64,000 bases of DNA from Mortierella sp. BCC40632 (taxonomy: Eukaryota; Mortierellomycota; Mortierellomycetes; Mortierellales; Mortierellaceae), in contig WAEK01000017.1 of assembly GCA_011634665.1 (NCBI GenBank), forward strand, positions 921,501 to 985,500. Reading direction: 5' to 3'. The translations under genes were made by a program, and so were the position numbers. The notes beneath the pieces are model-generated. The model made no database searches. It was not told the origin of the DNA and saw nothing but the letters and a program-made list of their open reading frames with translations. This document shows, one piece after another, positions 33,950-46,098 of the stretch. The stretch's first letter is position 1. Each line of letters begins with the position of its first letter.

Positions 33950-35098
33950 ATGACGATCCTAGTCGTACTCGTGATTGTCATCTCGGTCATCCTCTTCTCA
34001 CTCCTCTTCCTCTATCTCTATCGCGTCTATCGCCAGCTGCAGGTCCGCCACGCAAAACCTCTTCACCCCGGCAACACTGTTCTCGACCAACATCAGGAAC
34101 TTGCATTTGTCCTTGCGCACGGAGTCGAGGCCTACAACCAACTCCGTCGTCAGCGACAAAGGACACAACGACTTCAACAGCAGCCAGAAAACGCTGTCCG
34201 AGGCGATGGTGCCAGCGCCCACTCTTCGATCACAGGTGCAGGCATTGAACCTCCTCCTGTCTACACGGCTATCCCTGCCAATGGCGACATTGGTTACGGC
34301 TGGAGGAGAGCTGCCCCACCTGAAGCCCATAGCAACGATGACGCCTCCACCCACCCTCTTGAATCCTCGTCGGCTGACCCCAACACTCCTGCTGTCCACC
34401 GCTCGGGTGAACACAGCAGCGTCACCTCTGCCTCCACTGGAGAGCCAATGCCATATCTTGAATCGGATCCAAATCTCGGCCCTAGTCCGTACCTGACCAC
34501 GGCGTTTGTCCACCCACTTGACGGCTCACTCCCCCCTGTTTATATTTATCAGCCTCCTTCGACCCGCAACACTGTCCAGGCTGCTTTGCTCACCACAGAC
34601 AACTCGCCATCGGTGATGGTCAGTCCCACAGCCACCACCAATGCATCTACGAGTGTTTCTGCGAACGGACCTTCAGGCACTAGTTCGGGAGGCACCACCA
34701 CCACCCCCGCCTCTGGCCCAGATGCAGAAGCGAGCACAGAGGCCAGAGGCCGTCGGCGGAGTCTAGCAAATGGTATTTTAGCCCTTGTCCCCGGATCTGT
34801 CTCCAACAGAGTCGGAAAGCAGTCTCGTCGACGGAGTCAACGGAGGACGCCTTCCATCTCTTCTGCCTCTTCAACAACGTCCTCTCCCCCTCTGCCAGTG
34901 ACAGCAGCTGTGTCTGCAAGACCATTGGAGGCTTCTTCCTCTGTCAGTGCTTCCATCTCTGAGCCAACCCCTACTCCAGAGCTAGAAGAGCAAACACCAG
35001 TGGAGCCAGAGCAAGGGCTGAGAAATGTCGAGACCGAGGCCGCACCGACCGCTGAGCGGACAGAAACTTCCATTCCACCTGCATCTCGCACAGATTGA
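33950..35098 (+). CDS. N-terminally anchored membrane protein with two PPxY motifs
   Basis: Single exon, 382 residues from the ATG at 33950. The in-frame ATG at 33857 would only add translated CT tract, so the inner ATG is preferred. Residues 2-24 are one hydrophobic helix (TILVVLVIVISVILFSLLFL and onward) followed by RVYRQLQVRHAK, so by the positive-inside rule the C-terminal 350 residues face the cytosol. That tail is Ser/Thr/Pro-rich and seems disordered, with no folded domain recognised. Two PPVY motifs stand at residues 102-105 and 195-198. PPxY binds WW domains, notably of Rsp5/NEDD4 ubiquitin ligases, and small membrane proteins with PPxY are known adaptors of Rsp5. Function is inferred from architecture alone. 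A basic RRRS-rich patch is near residue 265. Confidence 0.8.
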   Translation: MTILVVLVIVISVILFSLLFLYLYRVYRQLQVRHAKPLHPGNTVLDQHQELAFVLAHGVEAYNQLRRQRQRTQRLQQQPENAVRGDGASAHSSITGAGIEPPPVYTAIPANGDIGYGWRRAAPPEAHSNDDASTHPLESSSADPNTPAVHRSGEHSSVTSASTGEPMPYLESDPNLGPSPYLTTAFVHPLDGSLPPVYIYQPPSTRNTVQAALLTTDNSPSVMVSPTATTNASTSVSANGPSGTSSGGTTTTPASGPDAEASTEARGRRRSLANGILALVPGSVSNRVGKQSRRRSQRRTPSISSASSTTSSPPLPVTAAVSARPLEASSSVSASISEPTPTPELEEQTPVEPEQGLRNVETEAAPTAERTETSIPPASRTD

Positions 35099-35388
35099 TC
35101 GCACAGGTACAGATCCAATGACAGGCAGGAGACCACACGACTATCGATAGACTTCTTGAGAATCCTGGAGATTGCTTTAGAGACTATTCTCCTTCTCCCC
35201 CTACCCTTCCCCGTGTACATTTTTTTTTTTTTTTTTTTTTTTTACATCAGAAGAATGAAGACAAAAGACGAAAAAAAAAAAAAAAAAAGAGTCACGATGA
35301 CTAGAGTCATTGTTGGTTTTCTATTATTGGTCTATGATACAGTTAGTTGGTAAAAGAAAGAGAAGGGGGAGAGAAAGAAAGAGATTTC
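35099..35388. other. Convergent 3' intergenic region
   Basis: Poly-T (35220-35243) followed by poly-A (about 35271-35288) lie between the converging stops at 35098 and 35389. Nothing else is seen. Confidence 0.7.
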
Positions 35389-36865
35389 TTATGATCTCAT
35401 AAGCTCAAAGAGTCGAAGCACCTTGGACCCTGCCTCTGCCACCGTCTCATCTCTCTGATCTTCATCCTCCTCCTCCTCTCCATCCTCGTCGTTCTCGCTG
35501 TCTGAGCCAGAGCTGGCCTTACGTTTGTCCTGGTGTGCCAGATGCATCTCGAGCAACTTGACGGCCTCGGCCATGGCCATCCCTGCCAGAATAGCCTTCA
35601 TCTCTCCATGAGACACCTTTTTGCCCTGTCGGATTTGACGGGCCTGATATTCTTTCATAGCTTCGTAAGCGGCTGTGTGAAATGATAAGCAGACGACAAA
35701 AAAAAAAAAAAAAAAAAAAAAAAAAGGAATTGTTAGATCATGCGGGACAAAAACAACAGCAACAACAACAACAGGAATAATGATAATAATAATAGCAATA
35801 TTAGATACGTCGGTTCAGGTAGCAAACAAAGAGTCTCTGACGTACCAGCCGCAGCAAGTGCCTGATGTTTCTTAGTAATGGCCTTTCGGTCTTGTTGACT
35901 TGTCGATGAACTGTAGCTCTGAGCGTCACTCTGCAGCGTCCTCCACCACTTTTGAGACGCCAAATGAACCTTACTCGAGGACCCATTGTTACCGTTCCTC
36001 AACATGACCTCCAACGAGACCGTCCCGTTCTGTTCCTGAAGACTCTTGCGTTTCTCTTCCTTGTCCTTCGGCACACGAATTTTTTCCCATTCATTCTCAA
36101 TCTGTTTGTCCAACAATCGTTCTTCCTCTGTTCGACGGGAATGACAACCCCACCAGGAACCAAACAATTTCTTGTCCTCTTCATCATCATCCTCATCGTC
36201 GTCGTCACTGTCATCGTCGTTGCTGCTGTCGTTGTCACCATTGTTTTTGCGAATGCTCCAACGACTCCGAGCACCGTGACGATGTTTATAAAAAGTTCGG
36301 TGAGCAGCCTTCATTTCCTTGGGATCTTCCCTGGGTACAAACCGTGCCGGCACGGGTCCATCCTCTTCTTCTGTCTGAACAGATTCCGTCCGGCGGAACA
36401 ATCGACGTAGATGATGAAGATGAAGTAAATCCCAATGATGTGGTTCGTGACAGGTTCCGTCCTCATCTGTTGGTAGACTGGGCAATTCTTTGGTCATCTC
36501 CATTTCCATTGTCACGACAGCACCGTCTTGTTCGAATCGTTCTTTGCAACGTACGGCCATTCTTCTGAAATAATGTTTCCGATCTTGTCGATCCAAGGCA
36601 TCTTCTTGGATTCCCAGCTGAGTTAGAGCGGCTTCAATGGGGACGTTAATGGAAACGGCCTCTTCCTTGTCCTGTTCTTCCTGATCCTGTGCATTCTTGG
36701 CATGAAGGGATTGAATCCGGAGAACGATCCTGTCCCAAAGGGTTGTATCGGGTTCAGTATCGCTGTCACTGGTGGTTGCTAGGCTGATGGTTTTGACTAG
36801 CCATCTTTCATCCTTTGGAGGAACTTTTGAGAAGGTTGAAAAGCCAAGAAGTCGATGATCAGGAT

Positions 36866-36904
<39 letters not shown>

Positions 36905-37075
36905 TAAAGTACAAAGCAAAACAAAACAAAAGACAGTATAACGCTTATTACCTGGTGGTGGAGTAGGTTCTCGAAGATGAAGCGCCTCTTCGAGAGAGTG
37001 CCAAGCCTGTCGAAACACATTTTCGCCGTCGGATGGTTGCATTCTTGGAGGTGGTTGTGTGGGGATGGCGAGCAT
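35389..37075 (-). CDS. Acidic protein with C-terminal CipC/DUF3759-like module
   Basis: Three exons, 37075-36952, 36823-35846 and 35672-35389, encode 461 residues with GT-AG introns, each interrupting a codon after base 1. The first about 365 residues are charged and largely unrecognised, with an acidic run (about DDDSDDDDEDDDEE) and many Glu/Lys/Arg. Residues about 368-412 read AAYEAMKEYQARQIRQGKKV and SHGEMKAILAGMAMAEAVKL, which resemble the helical core of CipC / DUF3759 proteins (fungal proteins first described as concanamycin-induced in Aspergillus). The end is acidic again (NDEDGEEEEDEDQRDE). CipC proteins are normally short (about 130 residues), so this would be an unusual long fusion. 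Intron 1 contains a 36-base homopolymer. Function is unknown. Confidence 0.75.
36867..36902. repeat. A36 homopolymer in intron 1
   Basis: Thirty-six A on the + strand (T in sense), within intron 36824-36951. Intron 2 of the same gene has a run of about 27 (35699-35725). Confidence 0.85.
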
Positions 37076-38697
37076 AATTGAGAAAAGGAAAAGGAAGGAA
37101 GGAAGAAGAGAGACGAAAAAAAAAAAAAAAAAAAAATGCAAGTAAAAAACAGAGGAGGAGAGAGAGAGTGTGTGTGTGTGTGTGTTTAAGACGAGTGTGA
37201 GCGGAATAAAGTCTGGGTTGAGGAGAGGAAAGAGAAAAAGAGAGGAAAAAAATGGAGAGCAGCCGGTTCTTCAAATGGTGAAAAGAGGGAACGTTGTACG
37301 GAGAAAAATGAGAAAATGAGAAAAAGAGAAAAAGAGAGAAAGAAAGAGAGTCGCTTGTGCACATTTTGGCTTCTATTAATAGGGGGCAGGGAGGAAACAA
37401 GCACAAGAGTGGGCAGGGCGGAGCGGCAGGCTCAGGAGGCAACCTCGGGCTTCTTTTTGCTTCGCACTGGCTATGCACAATGTAATCACAAGGAAAAGGG
37501 GGGTAAACAGAATGTAAGCTGCAGTCAGTTCAGTAAAAAAGACTCGAAAGAACTTCGCCTCAAAAAAATCACGGAAAAAAAAAAAATACCAAGACTTGGG
37601 CTAGACCCAGCAGACCAGCAGGACAAGTTGCTAGAGTCGCGTGCGCAGGGGAAAAGTTACAGGTGGAGACTGAGGCTAAGTCAATCTTCGAGAGAAAAAA
37701 AGCTCTGAGTTCGAATGGTTGCTACGGCCCACACATTGTCGTCATCAAGCATATCGACACATACCGTTGACCAACATTCTTCCTACATTAATCCTTTCCA
37801 TGTTAGTAAAGTATGAAAGTACCTTCGGCGTCGACGAGTTATGAACTGCGTAACTGCCCTCCGAGAATGGCTCACCCACACGGAGTCATGCTTTTTGCCA
37901 CGTTGAGTTTTTAGTGGTTGTAGAAAAATAACAAAAAAAAAAGACAAGACAAGACTATTCAGACGAGAAGTCTTCCGTGAGATAAAATATGCAAAGGTGT
38001 CTGAAGCATGGAGCCGCGCAGGCAAGAGCGAGAATAGGAGAATCAGTAACTCGTCATGCAGACAAAGTTCGTGTAGAGTAGGGTTGCTTCCGAGTTTCGT
38101 CTTTCGAGCATGAGTCGGTTTCTGGAGGGACTTTTCCTCGGTGCTGCCATTATCCAGCGCCTGATTAGAGGGCAGCCAATGGAACAAAGGTCACTGAGGT
38201 GACTATCTAGTTGAGTTAGGTAGCGGAGGAGAGAATGGCTTGGAGAGATGCAGGAACGAAGAAACTGTATCGTACAGAATAGCCGGGTTGTCAGAGGTAC
38301 TTTGGTGCTATGAATGGGCGAACGCCAGGGTTAGATGTCGACGGAGCTATAATAATAGAGAAGAAAGATGGAAGGTGCGGTCGCATTCTTGCCAGTCTGA
38401 ACAAAGGCACAGGACAAGGGGCATACGCACAGCTTTCAGGCACTTTTCCACAGATGGACTTGTGATTAGTAAAAGCTCGGCTTGTCGGTGTTTGATAAAT
38501 AACAGGTCAACAGCGCCGCGTCTGACAGATCTCTACCAGAGAGGAGGGGGTGCTCTGCCACATTGGGCGCAGCTTAGAGGCCTTTTAGGAAGCGGTGATC
38601 ACTCTACCACAGCCATTGAGGCTGTGTCTTCCTAGCGTTCCTCGATAGGACAACAGAGGCGCGAGAGCACTAAAATGGATAGCGGCAAAAGGCAGGG

Positions 38698-38699
<2 letters not shown>

Positions 38700-38740
<41 letters not shown>
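38700..38740. repeat. T28A13 homopolymer junction
   Basis: 28 T followed directly by 13 A, able to fold into a 13-bp hairpin stem. An identical-length T28A13 occurs at 52706-52746, with unrelated flanks. Confidence 0.85.
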
Positions 38741-40123
38741 GATGAGGAACCAGCGGGATGCTCAGTGCCAAGAGCAGAGTACATCTTGGCCGTGCAGTTT
38801 ACTCTTTGGAAAAGAAATCATGTAAACCAATGTTTCTTAACACAAAATACGGGCAGGGGGCACTCCTTTAGTGAAAAATGGCGCAGTTCCTTTGAATTCA
38901 ACATCATAATCCATTGAGCTTGTAGCTTTTTGGTTTACACGCTATCAAAAGCCCTGTCCAGTTAGTCGTTCATTGAGACGATTTTTTAGTCAATCATGTC
39001 TTTGATTCGACCTACTCGAGTAAAGCCTCAAAGGTTGCAAGCTCAAAAAGAGCAATCAAAACTAGGAAATGAACTGATGACAAGCAAGGATGTGATGGGG
39101 GAATGTTATTGGTGACCACCAACTGATATTCATAGACATGGTATGGTAGGGGTAGGAAAGTACACGGGAGATTAGTGGCAAAAGTAGACTAGGCGGCAGT
39201 CACAACTTTTTTTTTTTTTTGAGAGAAAGCGAGAGAGAGAGAGAGAAAGTGAAAGGGTACATGTACTCAGGAGACCAGCCTGGAAACCATGTCGTGATCT
39301 CTCTAGTCAATCACTTTCCCCCCCTTTTTTCCCTTGGGATATTCCCTGGTTTCCGCCACCATTTCGCTTTGCAAGTCAGCAGGGAGAGTCGAGATGACAA
39401 TGACGCGGTATTTGTATGCTCATTGAGCTTATGAGCTTTTCCCTTGATTGCGGTCGCACCAGGTATATTCAAAGTCGAATAGGCGTAAGGTGGTACGGTC
39501 ATGTCCTCAGCCCAAAGACTCGAACGAATATGAATGAAGGCGGAACGACATTAAAGCGAAGGAAAGAAAAGAAAGAAAAAAAAGAAAGAAAGAAAGAAAA
39601 AAAAAAAAAGGAGGAGAGCGAGGTGGTACTCATTCAGCAGGATGATCACCATGCGAACCACGAGATCCAAATGAACACCGCCATGGCCCATTGGGCCCTA
39701 AAAAAATAAGGAACCAGTCACATTACCTGGATGCAAGCTCAAAGGTCTACTAGGCCGGAGCAGGACAGAAAAGGCAACGCCGACAGTTTTTTGTGTGTTT
39801 GTTTGGCTCAATTGCTTTCTGACGGCGAACAGGACAGAGAAAACCCCCCTCCTCCCCCTCAGACCCAAGAAAGGTGAAAAAAAGAACACAAACAACATCC
39901 TAGCCTTAGAGCCAAAGGCATTTCGTTTGCGTGCATGACAGAGCAAGAGAAAAAGACAAGAAGACAAAGAAGCTTGTCCTTCCTTTGAAGAACCTTGTTT
40001 TGCAAGTCATGTGCAGCAGTGACCCAATCGACACTGGCTCAAAAAAAAAAAGAAAGCCCTTTCCCAGCGGATGTCCATCAAATGATTGGGAAAGAGTGAA
40101 TGAGATGAGCCCTATTTTTGATT

Positions 40124-40125
<2 letters not shown>

Positions 40126-40166
<41 letters not shown>
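40126..40166. repeat. (AG)n microsatellite
   Basis: About 20 AG units in otherwise unannotated sequence. Confidence 0.9.
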
Positions 40167-40167
<1 letters not shown>

Positions 40168-40551
40168 AAAAAGGGAGAGGCCCAAGATACGATATCTTGG
40201 GTCGCACAAGACACGAGTCGGTCTCCTTTGGACCGTGGAACAGTTTTTTCTCTCTCTCTCCTCCATTTTCCCCCCTTTCCCCCCATCTCTCCCCTCATAA
40301 AGAGCTAATGAATGGGATCGAATGTCGAGACAGCCATTTTACGTTCAACGCTCTCACGCCTCGGACAGAGCTCCCGAAGTACTGTAAAGGGAGGTGGAGG
40401 GGATGGAATGGAATGAGTCTCTTCTCGTGAACAAACGAGACTAGAAGAAAAGAAGATCGGTTTTCCCAGGCACCAATTTCTGACATATCTCTTTTTTATT
40501 TCTTATTAGCGGGATCCGACGCTTCGGCCTCATATCCTTCTATTTTCTTTT

Positions 40552-40586
<35 letters not shown>

Positions 40587-43500
40587 GGTTGAAAGGGGTA
40601 CTGGATTAGATATCTTTTCTAACCCGAACTCTTGGCAGCACACTATGCATTCTTGTTTGTACCATTCTGCTGTTACGTGCTTGCTGCGGCGGTGGCGAGA
40701 AGAGAGGTCTACATAAAAAAAAAAAAAAAAAAAAAAGATTGGGGCACTTTTGGCTCATTCTCGGAGGCATGTTCTCTGTCATTCAGAGACCCAAATGTAG
40801 GACCGTCCCCTCCTCCCCTCCATGGGCGCATAAAATCCATACCTATTCCCTTCGCCCTGGAGAGAAGAAGAGGATAAAAAGGAAACCAACAACCAGATTA
40901 GGGGGGGGGAGGGTAGAGAAAGAGCCAAAGGCAGAAGATGTAAACAAAAAAAAGTTATCTAGACTCTTGTGTACAACCCTGGCTCTGTCAACAAGACCCA
41001 TTAGCGAGAGCGACTGGTGCGAGATAAAGAGCTAGACTCTTGTAATGTCATGTAATGTCATCGACTCTTAATACACGTATTGTGTCGTTGGTCTCGAGGT
41101 AAAGAGAAAGAGGGAGAGAGTAAGGCGATAAGATGAAGAGACCTATCCCAAAAGGTCTGTTTTTTTTGTTGAGGGTTGGTTGGAGAAACCAGCATTTCAA
41201 AACGAGTCAGGCGTAGGTACAGGGCAAAGGTACAAGATTCTCCATCCTGTTCGTCTCCTCTCATTCCCCCTGCTTCGTGACTGGACACAAACAAGTTGCC
41301 ATGATCGCTGGAAACTGGACCGCACAGAGTGGTCCATGGAAGAAGGTTATCTCTATGAACAGAGAGTGGGTAGGCTGCATGCCTTCGCGTTGATGGCGCC
41401 CTTTGGTGCAAGGGTGAGGAGCCGTTGATAAACTATCAGCACCAAACAGCTGCCTCTTTGCTTGGTGTTTTTTTTTTGTCTTCTCCCCAACGACCAACCG
41501 AGGAGCAGGAAGAGACTTCTACTAGTGAAAGAGAGAGAGAGAGAGAGGACAGAGCCTGAACATTGGTGCATAGTGTAAACATGCCAAACAAACAGCTGCG
41601 TGTGGGCTTGTTTGTGTATGCACAAGAGTAAGGCCCAGAGCGGACCGATAACCCTATTCTTCTAACGTGTCCATGTTTGGATTTCATCCCCACTGAACTT
41701 TAACGGGCAACAGTTTTCTCTTTTTCTTTGTCTAAAAGGCAAACTTCCGTTGCCGAGAGCGACACAAAGTTTCATTAGTGTCCTCTCCCCCCGGAGCCCA
41801 CAGAAGCAAAGTGACGAGAGGAAGCGAGTTGAGCATTCGACCTGCGTTGATGAGAGTCGTCTGATAGGCCAAGAAGAACTGACCGCGCTGTGTCGTACAG
41901 GACAAGAAGACTCTGCCTTTTTTTTTTTCGCGCCGCATTTTCTGGTCAAGAGATATGGGTTACGTATGCTGCCTTTTTTTTTTTATTTCTCGATGGTCTG
42001 CTTTCTCGTCTCTTTCTATCTTGCCCCTTTATTTTTTTGGCGTCCGTGATGGAGGAGAGGACGAGACTGTGCCTCTTGAGTGACAGGGTACTACTTTGGG
42101 CCTTTGTCTAGCCTTGGCCCTAAATTCTTGGTCTTGCCCCAGACCAAGAGACACGAGACCGACGGTGTGCAAGAAACAGAAAGAAAGAAAAAAGGGTAAA
42201 AGTAAGGGAAAGGAAAAAATAGCAACGAGAGACAAAAAGGTACGTTAGACTACTTGATGTGTAAAGAAAAACAGAAAAAAAAAAATGAATAGAGTTGGGC
42301 GTACTGCCTTGAGCGGATAGAGGAGAGAGGTGGGGTTCGGCGGAGGAAATGGGATTGATTAAGGAACTAGGTAGTGGGACAGAGAGGAACGGACGTCAGG
42401 AAAAATAGAAGTAGGCCTGGCACCCCCGCTCTTCCTTGCCCCGCCAGACGGAGAGAGGCCATGTTTCTGAAGAGGTACGACTTCTCTCTTCCTCTCGCAG
42501 CCCGCTCAGGACACCTCTATCTGTCCTCGTGTGCGCTCTCGAACGAAGAGGAAGAAGAAAAGAGGTTCAGCGTTTGCCCTTCTCCCCGCATTTCTCATGA
42601 ATACGTATGACTCCTGGAGTACGTACTAGGTGGTGACTGGACAGAAGTTAGGGTGATATGTTATCTTATCACCAAAATCGTGTGCTGTGTAACCGTTCTT
42701 TCCATTCCACGTCCTGAGACCCTGCAGACCCGCTCTCTTTCTTCTCTTCCTCCGAAGATCCGCTCGTCATTGTGCTGCTCCCACCCTGGTGCCCTTCTTT
42801 TTTTCTCGTTCTCTCCCCTTCATTCCATGAGAGAGAGGAGGAAGGAGAGTTTTTCTTTTTTAAAAAAAGAGAGAGAGAAACGACACCGAAATATCGGAGT
42901 CCCATCTATCCTCAAAGGAAAGAGAATTTCCGTAACAAGACAATGACCAAGGATATGGAGGACATGAGCCAGGCTTAGCTAATGGTCCCCTCTTCTTCTC
43001 CCTATCGGCCCCATTTTTCGGAGACCATGTACATCTACACATACACATACAGTATGACCTACATAGTCTTGTTTAGCAGAAACAGCTTCTTTGTTTTTTT
43101 TATGTATTTCTGGAGCACTGGACCATGATTATTCAATACGTTGTTCCTGATGGGAGAACCCGGGTAATATCCTATCATACCTTAACCTAGACTTGGTAGA
43201 AACCCTCTCTCCCTTCTCTATGAGAGTCATGGGAAGGGAGAGGCGGTAATCGGGCGACAAGATTGGTCCTTCTTTGTTGGGAAGGAGAAGAAAGGGGACC
43301 AAGCAATTGGCATGACAAAGAGAAAGAATATTCCTGGGAATTGTCCCTAGAAGGAGAAAGAAGGAGAGAGAGAGAGAGAGAGAGAGAGGGGAGAGAGAGA
43401 GAGAGAGAGACGGAGAGAGAGGTAACTGAAAGTATAAAGTGAACCTCCGAACCTTGGTTTGTTCACGCACACGCCATTAGATATAACCGGCTGGACAAGA

Positions 43501-45353
43501 AAAACCAAACTCAGGTTGAGACACAGAAACGATCCTTTGATACTGGGAGAAAGAACGAATCCGGGAGAACAAACAAAAAGAGAAAAGTAAAAAGCAGGAA
43601 CAAAGGAAGGAGATGAGATAGAGAAGCCAAGTCGGCATCAAAGGCAAAAGTGGGTTAAAAAGAGGCATTGAGTTAAGAGTCAGCCCGTCCGGACATCTTT
43701 GGCTTTCTCTCTATCTCTCTCTCTCACTCACTCACTCACACCTCTTCTCTCCCTCTCCCCCTCCCCCCCTCGTTTATCTTTCTTGGATCGTCTCTCTTAC
43801 TCTTTATCCTGGCCCAGTTATGTTCGTCACCAAACGTTGGTCTATTTTTGTGCGCAGTTGTCCTGAGATGGTAGACTTGAGCCATACTATGTCTTAGTTT
43901 AGACCGGGGAGCCAGGTTAAGACGAGAAAGAACCCAGGGTATGGAGAAGACGATATGTGTTGGAATGGTAATTACCTAGAAACGGCTGCCCTATCGAGTG
44001 TAGATGAGAGGCGTGTGAGAAAGGACCCTGTCTTTGATGCGATCCGATGCTGCAGGAGCAAAGAGAAGGGGGGGGGAGGGAGGAGGGGTTGTGGCGCAGG
44101 AGATCGTCCCTCCTCTTCCTCCCCCAAAAAAACGAAACCGAGAGCGAGAGAGCGCGAGAGATCCCTTGCCTTCTGTGGAGGAACGCGTGGGGAGTCGAGA
44201 TGCATCATTATGTCCGTGGAATGAGAGAGAGCCACAGGACCCCTTCTTTCTCTTTCTCTCATTCGAGCAATGGAGCGATGAAGATAAAAAGAAGAGGAAG
44301 GGAGAGAGATAAATGTGTGTTTTGTATGTAGTCATGTATGAGAGCAGACAGGGCCTGATAATTGGATCCAGCGAACATATCTCGACCCTCATTGAACACA
44401 AGCGATGATGGGACAGGGGATATGAAGTGCGGGAGCAGAAAAATAACAGTGAGAGAGCGCTCTTTCTCATACAAACCAACACTTATCCTCATACATAACA
44501 TACACACACACCCTCTTGTTTTGTTGTTGTCTATCCTCACTGAGACGAGATTGGGGGCCCTTTCGGACTACCAAGGAGGATCAGTATTCACTTTTGTCAA
44601 CAATGAATCGGTTGTCAATTATCAGGTTCTCTTGGTGAGCCACACGAACACCACCCCGTCCAGTGAATGAGTGTAAAAATCAAAAAGAGAAAGGGCACAC
44701 GCGAGGCGGGCTGGGTGAAAAAGGAGCGACGTATCTTCCGCCCGGACGCGCGGGTTTGGAGTTGAATGATCGAGGCAGAGGAAAGAGAAGCGTCTCCGCT
44801 CGTCGAGTTTTGCTTAAGGCGTTGTGCCAACGAGACGTGCCCTGGTGGCTACGCGCGCATGATTGGCGGGCCGTAACCAGGTTCGCTCGGGGTTGTCTCA
44901 GCCCTGGTGGTATCAACTCGCAGACGCAAGACCAAAAGGAGTGAACAACGGGCCCAGCTGGGACCTAACCATGGATGGAGAGAGGGAGCGAGGCGGACTC
45001 TCTCTTTCAGTCCACTCGCCCTCTCTTTAGGCTACCTCGCAGCCCGAAATGCATTTTTCAGCAGCCACAATAGCCCAGGGCGATCCTCTCCGCATTCAGC
45101 TTCACCGTGGACATGCGGACGGTGCGCCGACCCCAATCGTAGCGCGAGGTTCCGCTGGGTAGGCGGACCCATTGTCAAACAAGATGTAATGTCCTGGCCA
45201 TGTCCGCGCGGTTTGGGAGATTGCGAGAGGGTTAATGAGAGGATGACGAAAGCATGGGGCCCTTCGTGACGGGGCCTAACATAAGGGACTGGATTTCTAT
45301 AGCCTAAGCATCATGGCTACGAGGTATGGACTGGATGGTTGAGATGGGTGGGT

Positions 45354-45354
<1 letters not shown>

Positions 45355-45389
<35 letters not shown>
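45355..45389. repeat. A35 homopolymer
   Basis: Thirty-five A about 940 bp upstream of the GATA factor ATG. Confidence 0.85.
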
Positions 45390-45391
<2 letters not shown>

Positions 45392-45779
45392 AGAGGCGGG
45401 CGTGAGAGTGGGCAGAATGGATGGGGGAAGGTGAGATGAGAGTACAGGGCCAGACAAGCAAGGCAGGCAAGCAAGCATCGGGACACAAGAAGTGAGCAGC
45501 ACGGCGAGGCAAACGACAGTGACGGGAGGCGGTGGAGGAGGAAGCTAGGGACAGGAAGTAGAGTTGCATTGCAGCGGGGTGTGAGAGGGCTGTCGGATGC
45601 GTTATCGAATTGAGTTGGACTGAATATTGATGGTAACTCTTGTGTCTCTCTCACCCCACTCATTCCCTTTGCAGAAAACCAAGAGAAGAGAGCGCATTCT
45701 CTCTCGACCGTCAACAAACAGTGTGTAGACAAGAAACACAAGCACAAAAGACGACTCGGTTGCTGCGACAGGGCCGCGC

Positions 45780-45804
45780 AGATAAAACAAAGCAGCACGA
45801 TAAA
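45780..45804 (+). promoter_or_regulatory. Possible GATA-factor sites upstream of the GATA gene
   Basis: An AGATAA (45780-45785, fitting the WGATAR consensus) and a CGATAA about 20 bp further lie about 520-545 bp before the GATA-factor ATG. GATA factors of fungi often regulate GATA genes, including their own. Single sites occur often by chance. Confidence 0.3.
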
Positions 45805-46090
45805 CAGACAAGGGTAGCGCCCGGATGGCCATGGGAGAGAGTGAGAGCAAAGAGACGGGCGAGTTCAAAGAGAGAGAATCCGTCCCACTCATTCTCATTC
45901 ACTCACTCGCTCACTCACTCAGTCACTTATTCTCTCCTCTCAATCTTACTCGCGGGGCGGAGGAGTGGGCAGTTTGGACAGCGTTCATTTCCTCTCTCTC
46001 TCCCTCTCCCTCTCACTCACTCGCTCTATCAGGGCGAATGCTCCACCTCTCCTTCTTTCCCTTCTCTTTCCCCGCCGGGGCGGAGACGAG

Positions 46091-46098
46091 TATAAAAT
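46091..46098 (+). promoter_or_regulatory. TATA box of the GATA-factor gene
   Basis: TATAAAAT about 230 bp upstream of the ATG at 46327, followed by a CT-rich leader. The position suits a core promoter with transcription starting in the pyrimidine tract. Confidence 0.55.

Noticed and set aside
32960..34250. Long + strand frames of mostly Ser, Leu and Phe (for instance 33420-33950 and 33532-34248)
   Set aside because: They are translations of CT microsatellites in the leader of the 33950 gene; the composition is that of the repeat.
37700..37740. GAGTTCGAAT resembling a tRNA T-arm
   Set aside because: The flanking bases do not form the 5-bp stem and no anticodon or acceptor arm could be folded around it.
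37783..38635. 134-codon minus frame and 131-codon plus frame in the left desert
   Set aside because: The composition is unbiased but shows no family, no leader tract and no splice partners; frames of this length are expected by chance in 9 kb of six-frame sequence.
44907..45269. 120-codon frame in the GC-rich block
   Set aside because: GC-rich DNA has fewer stops, and the protein shows no recognisable pattern.
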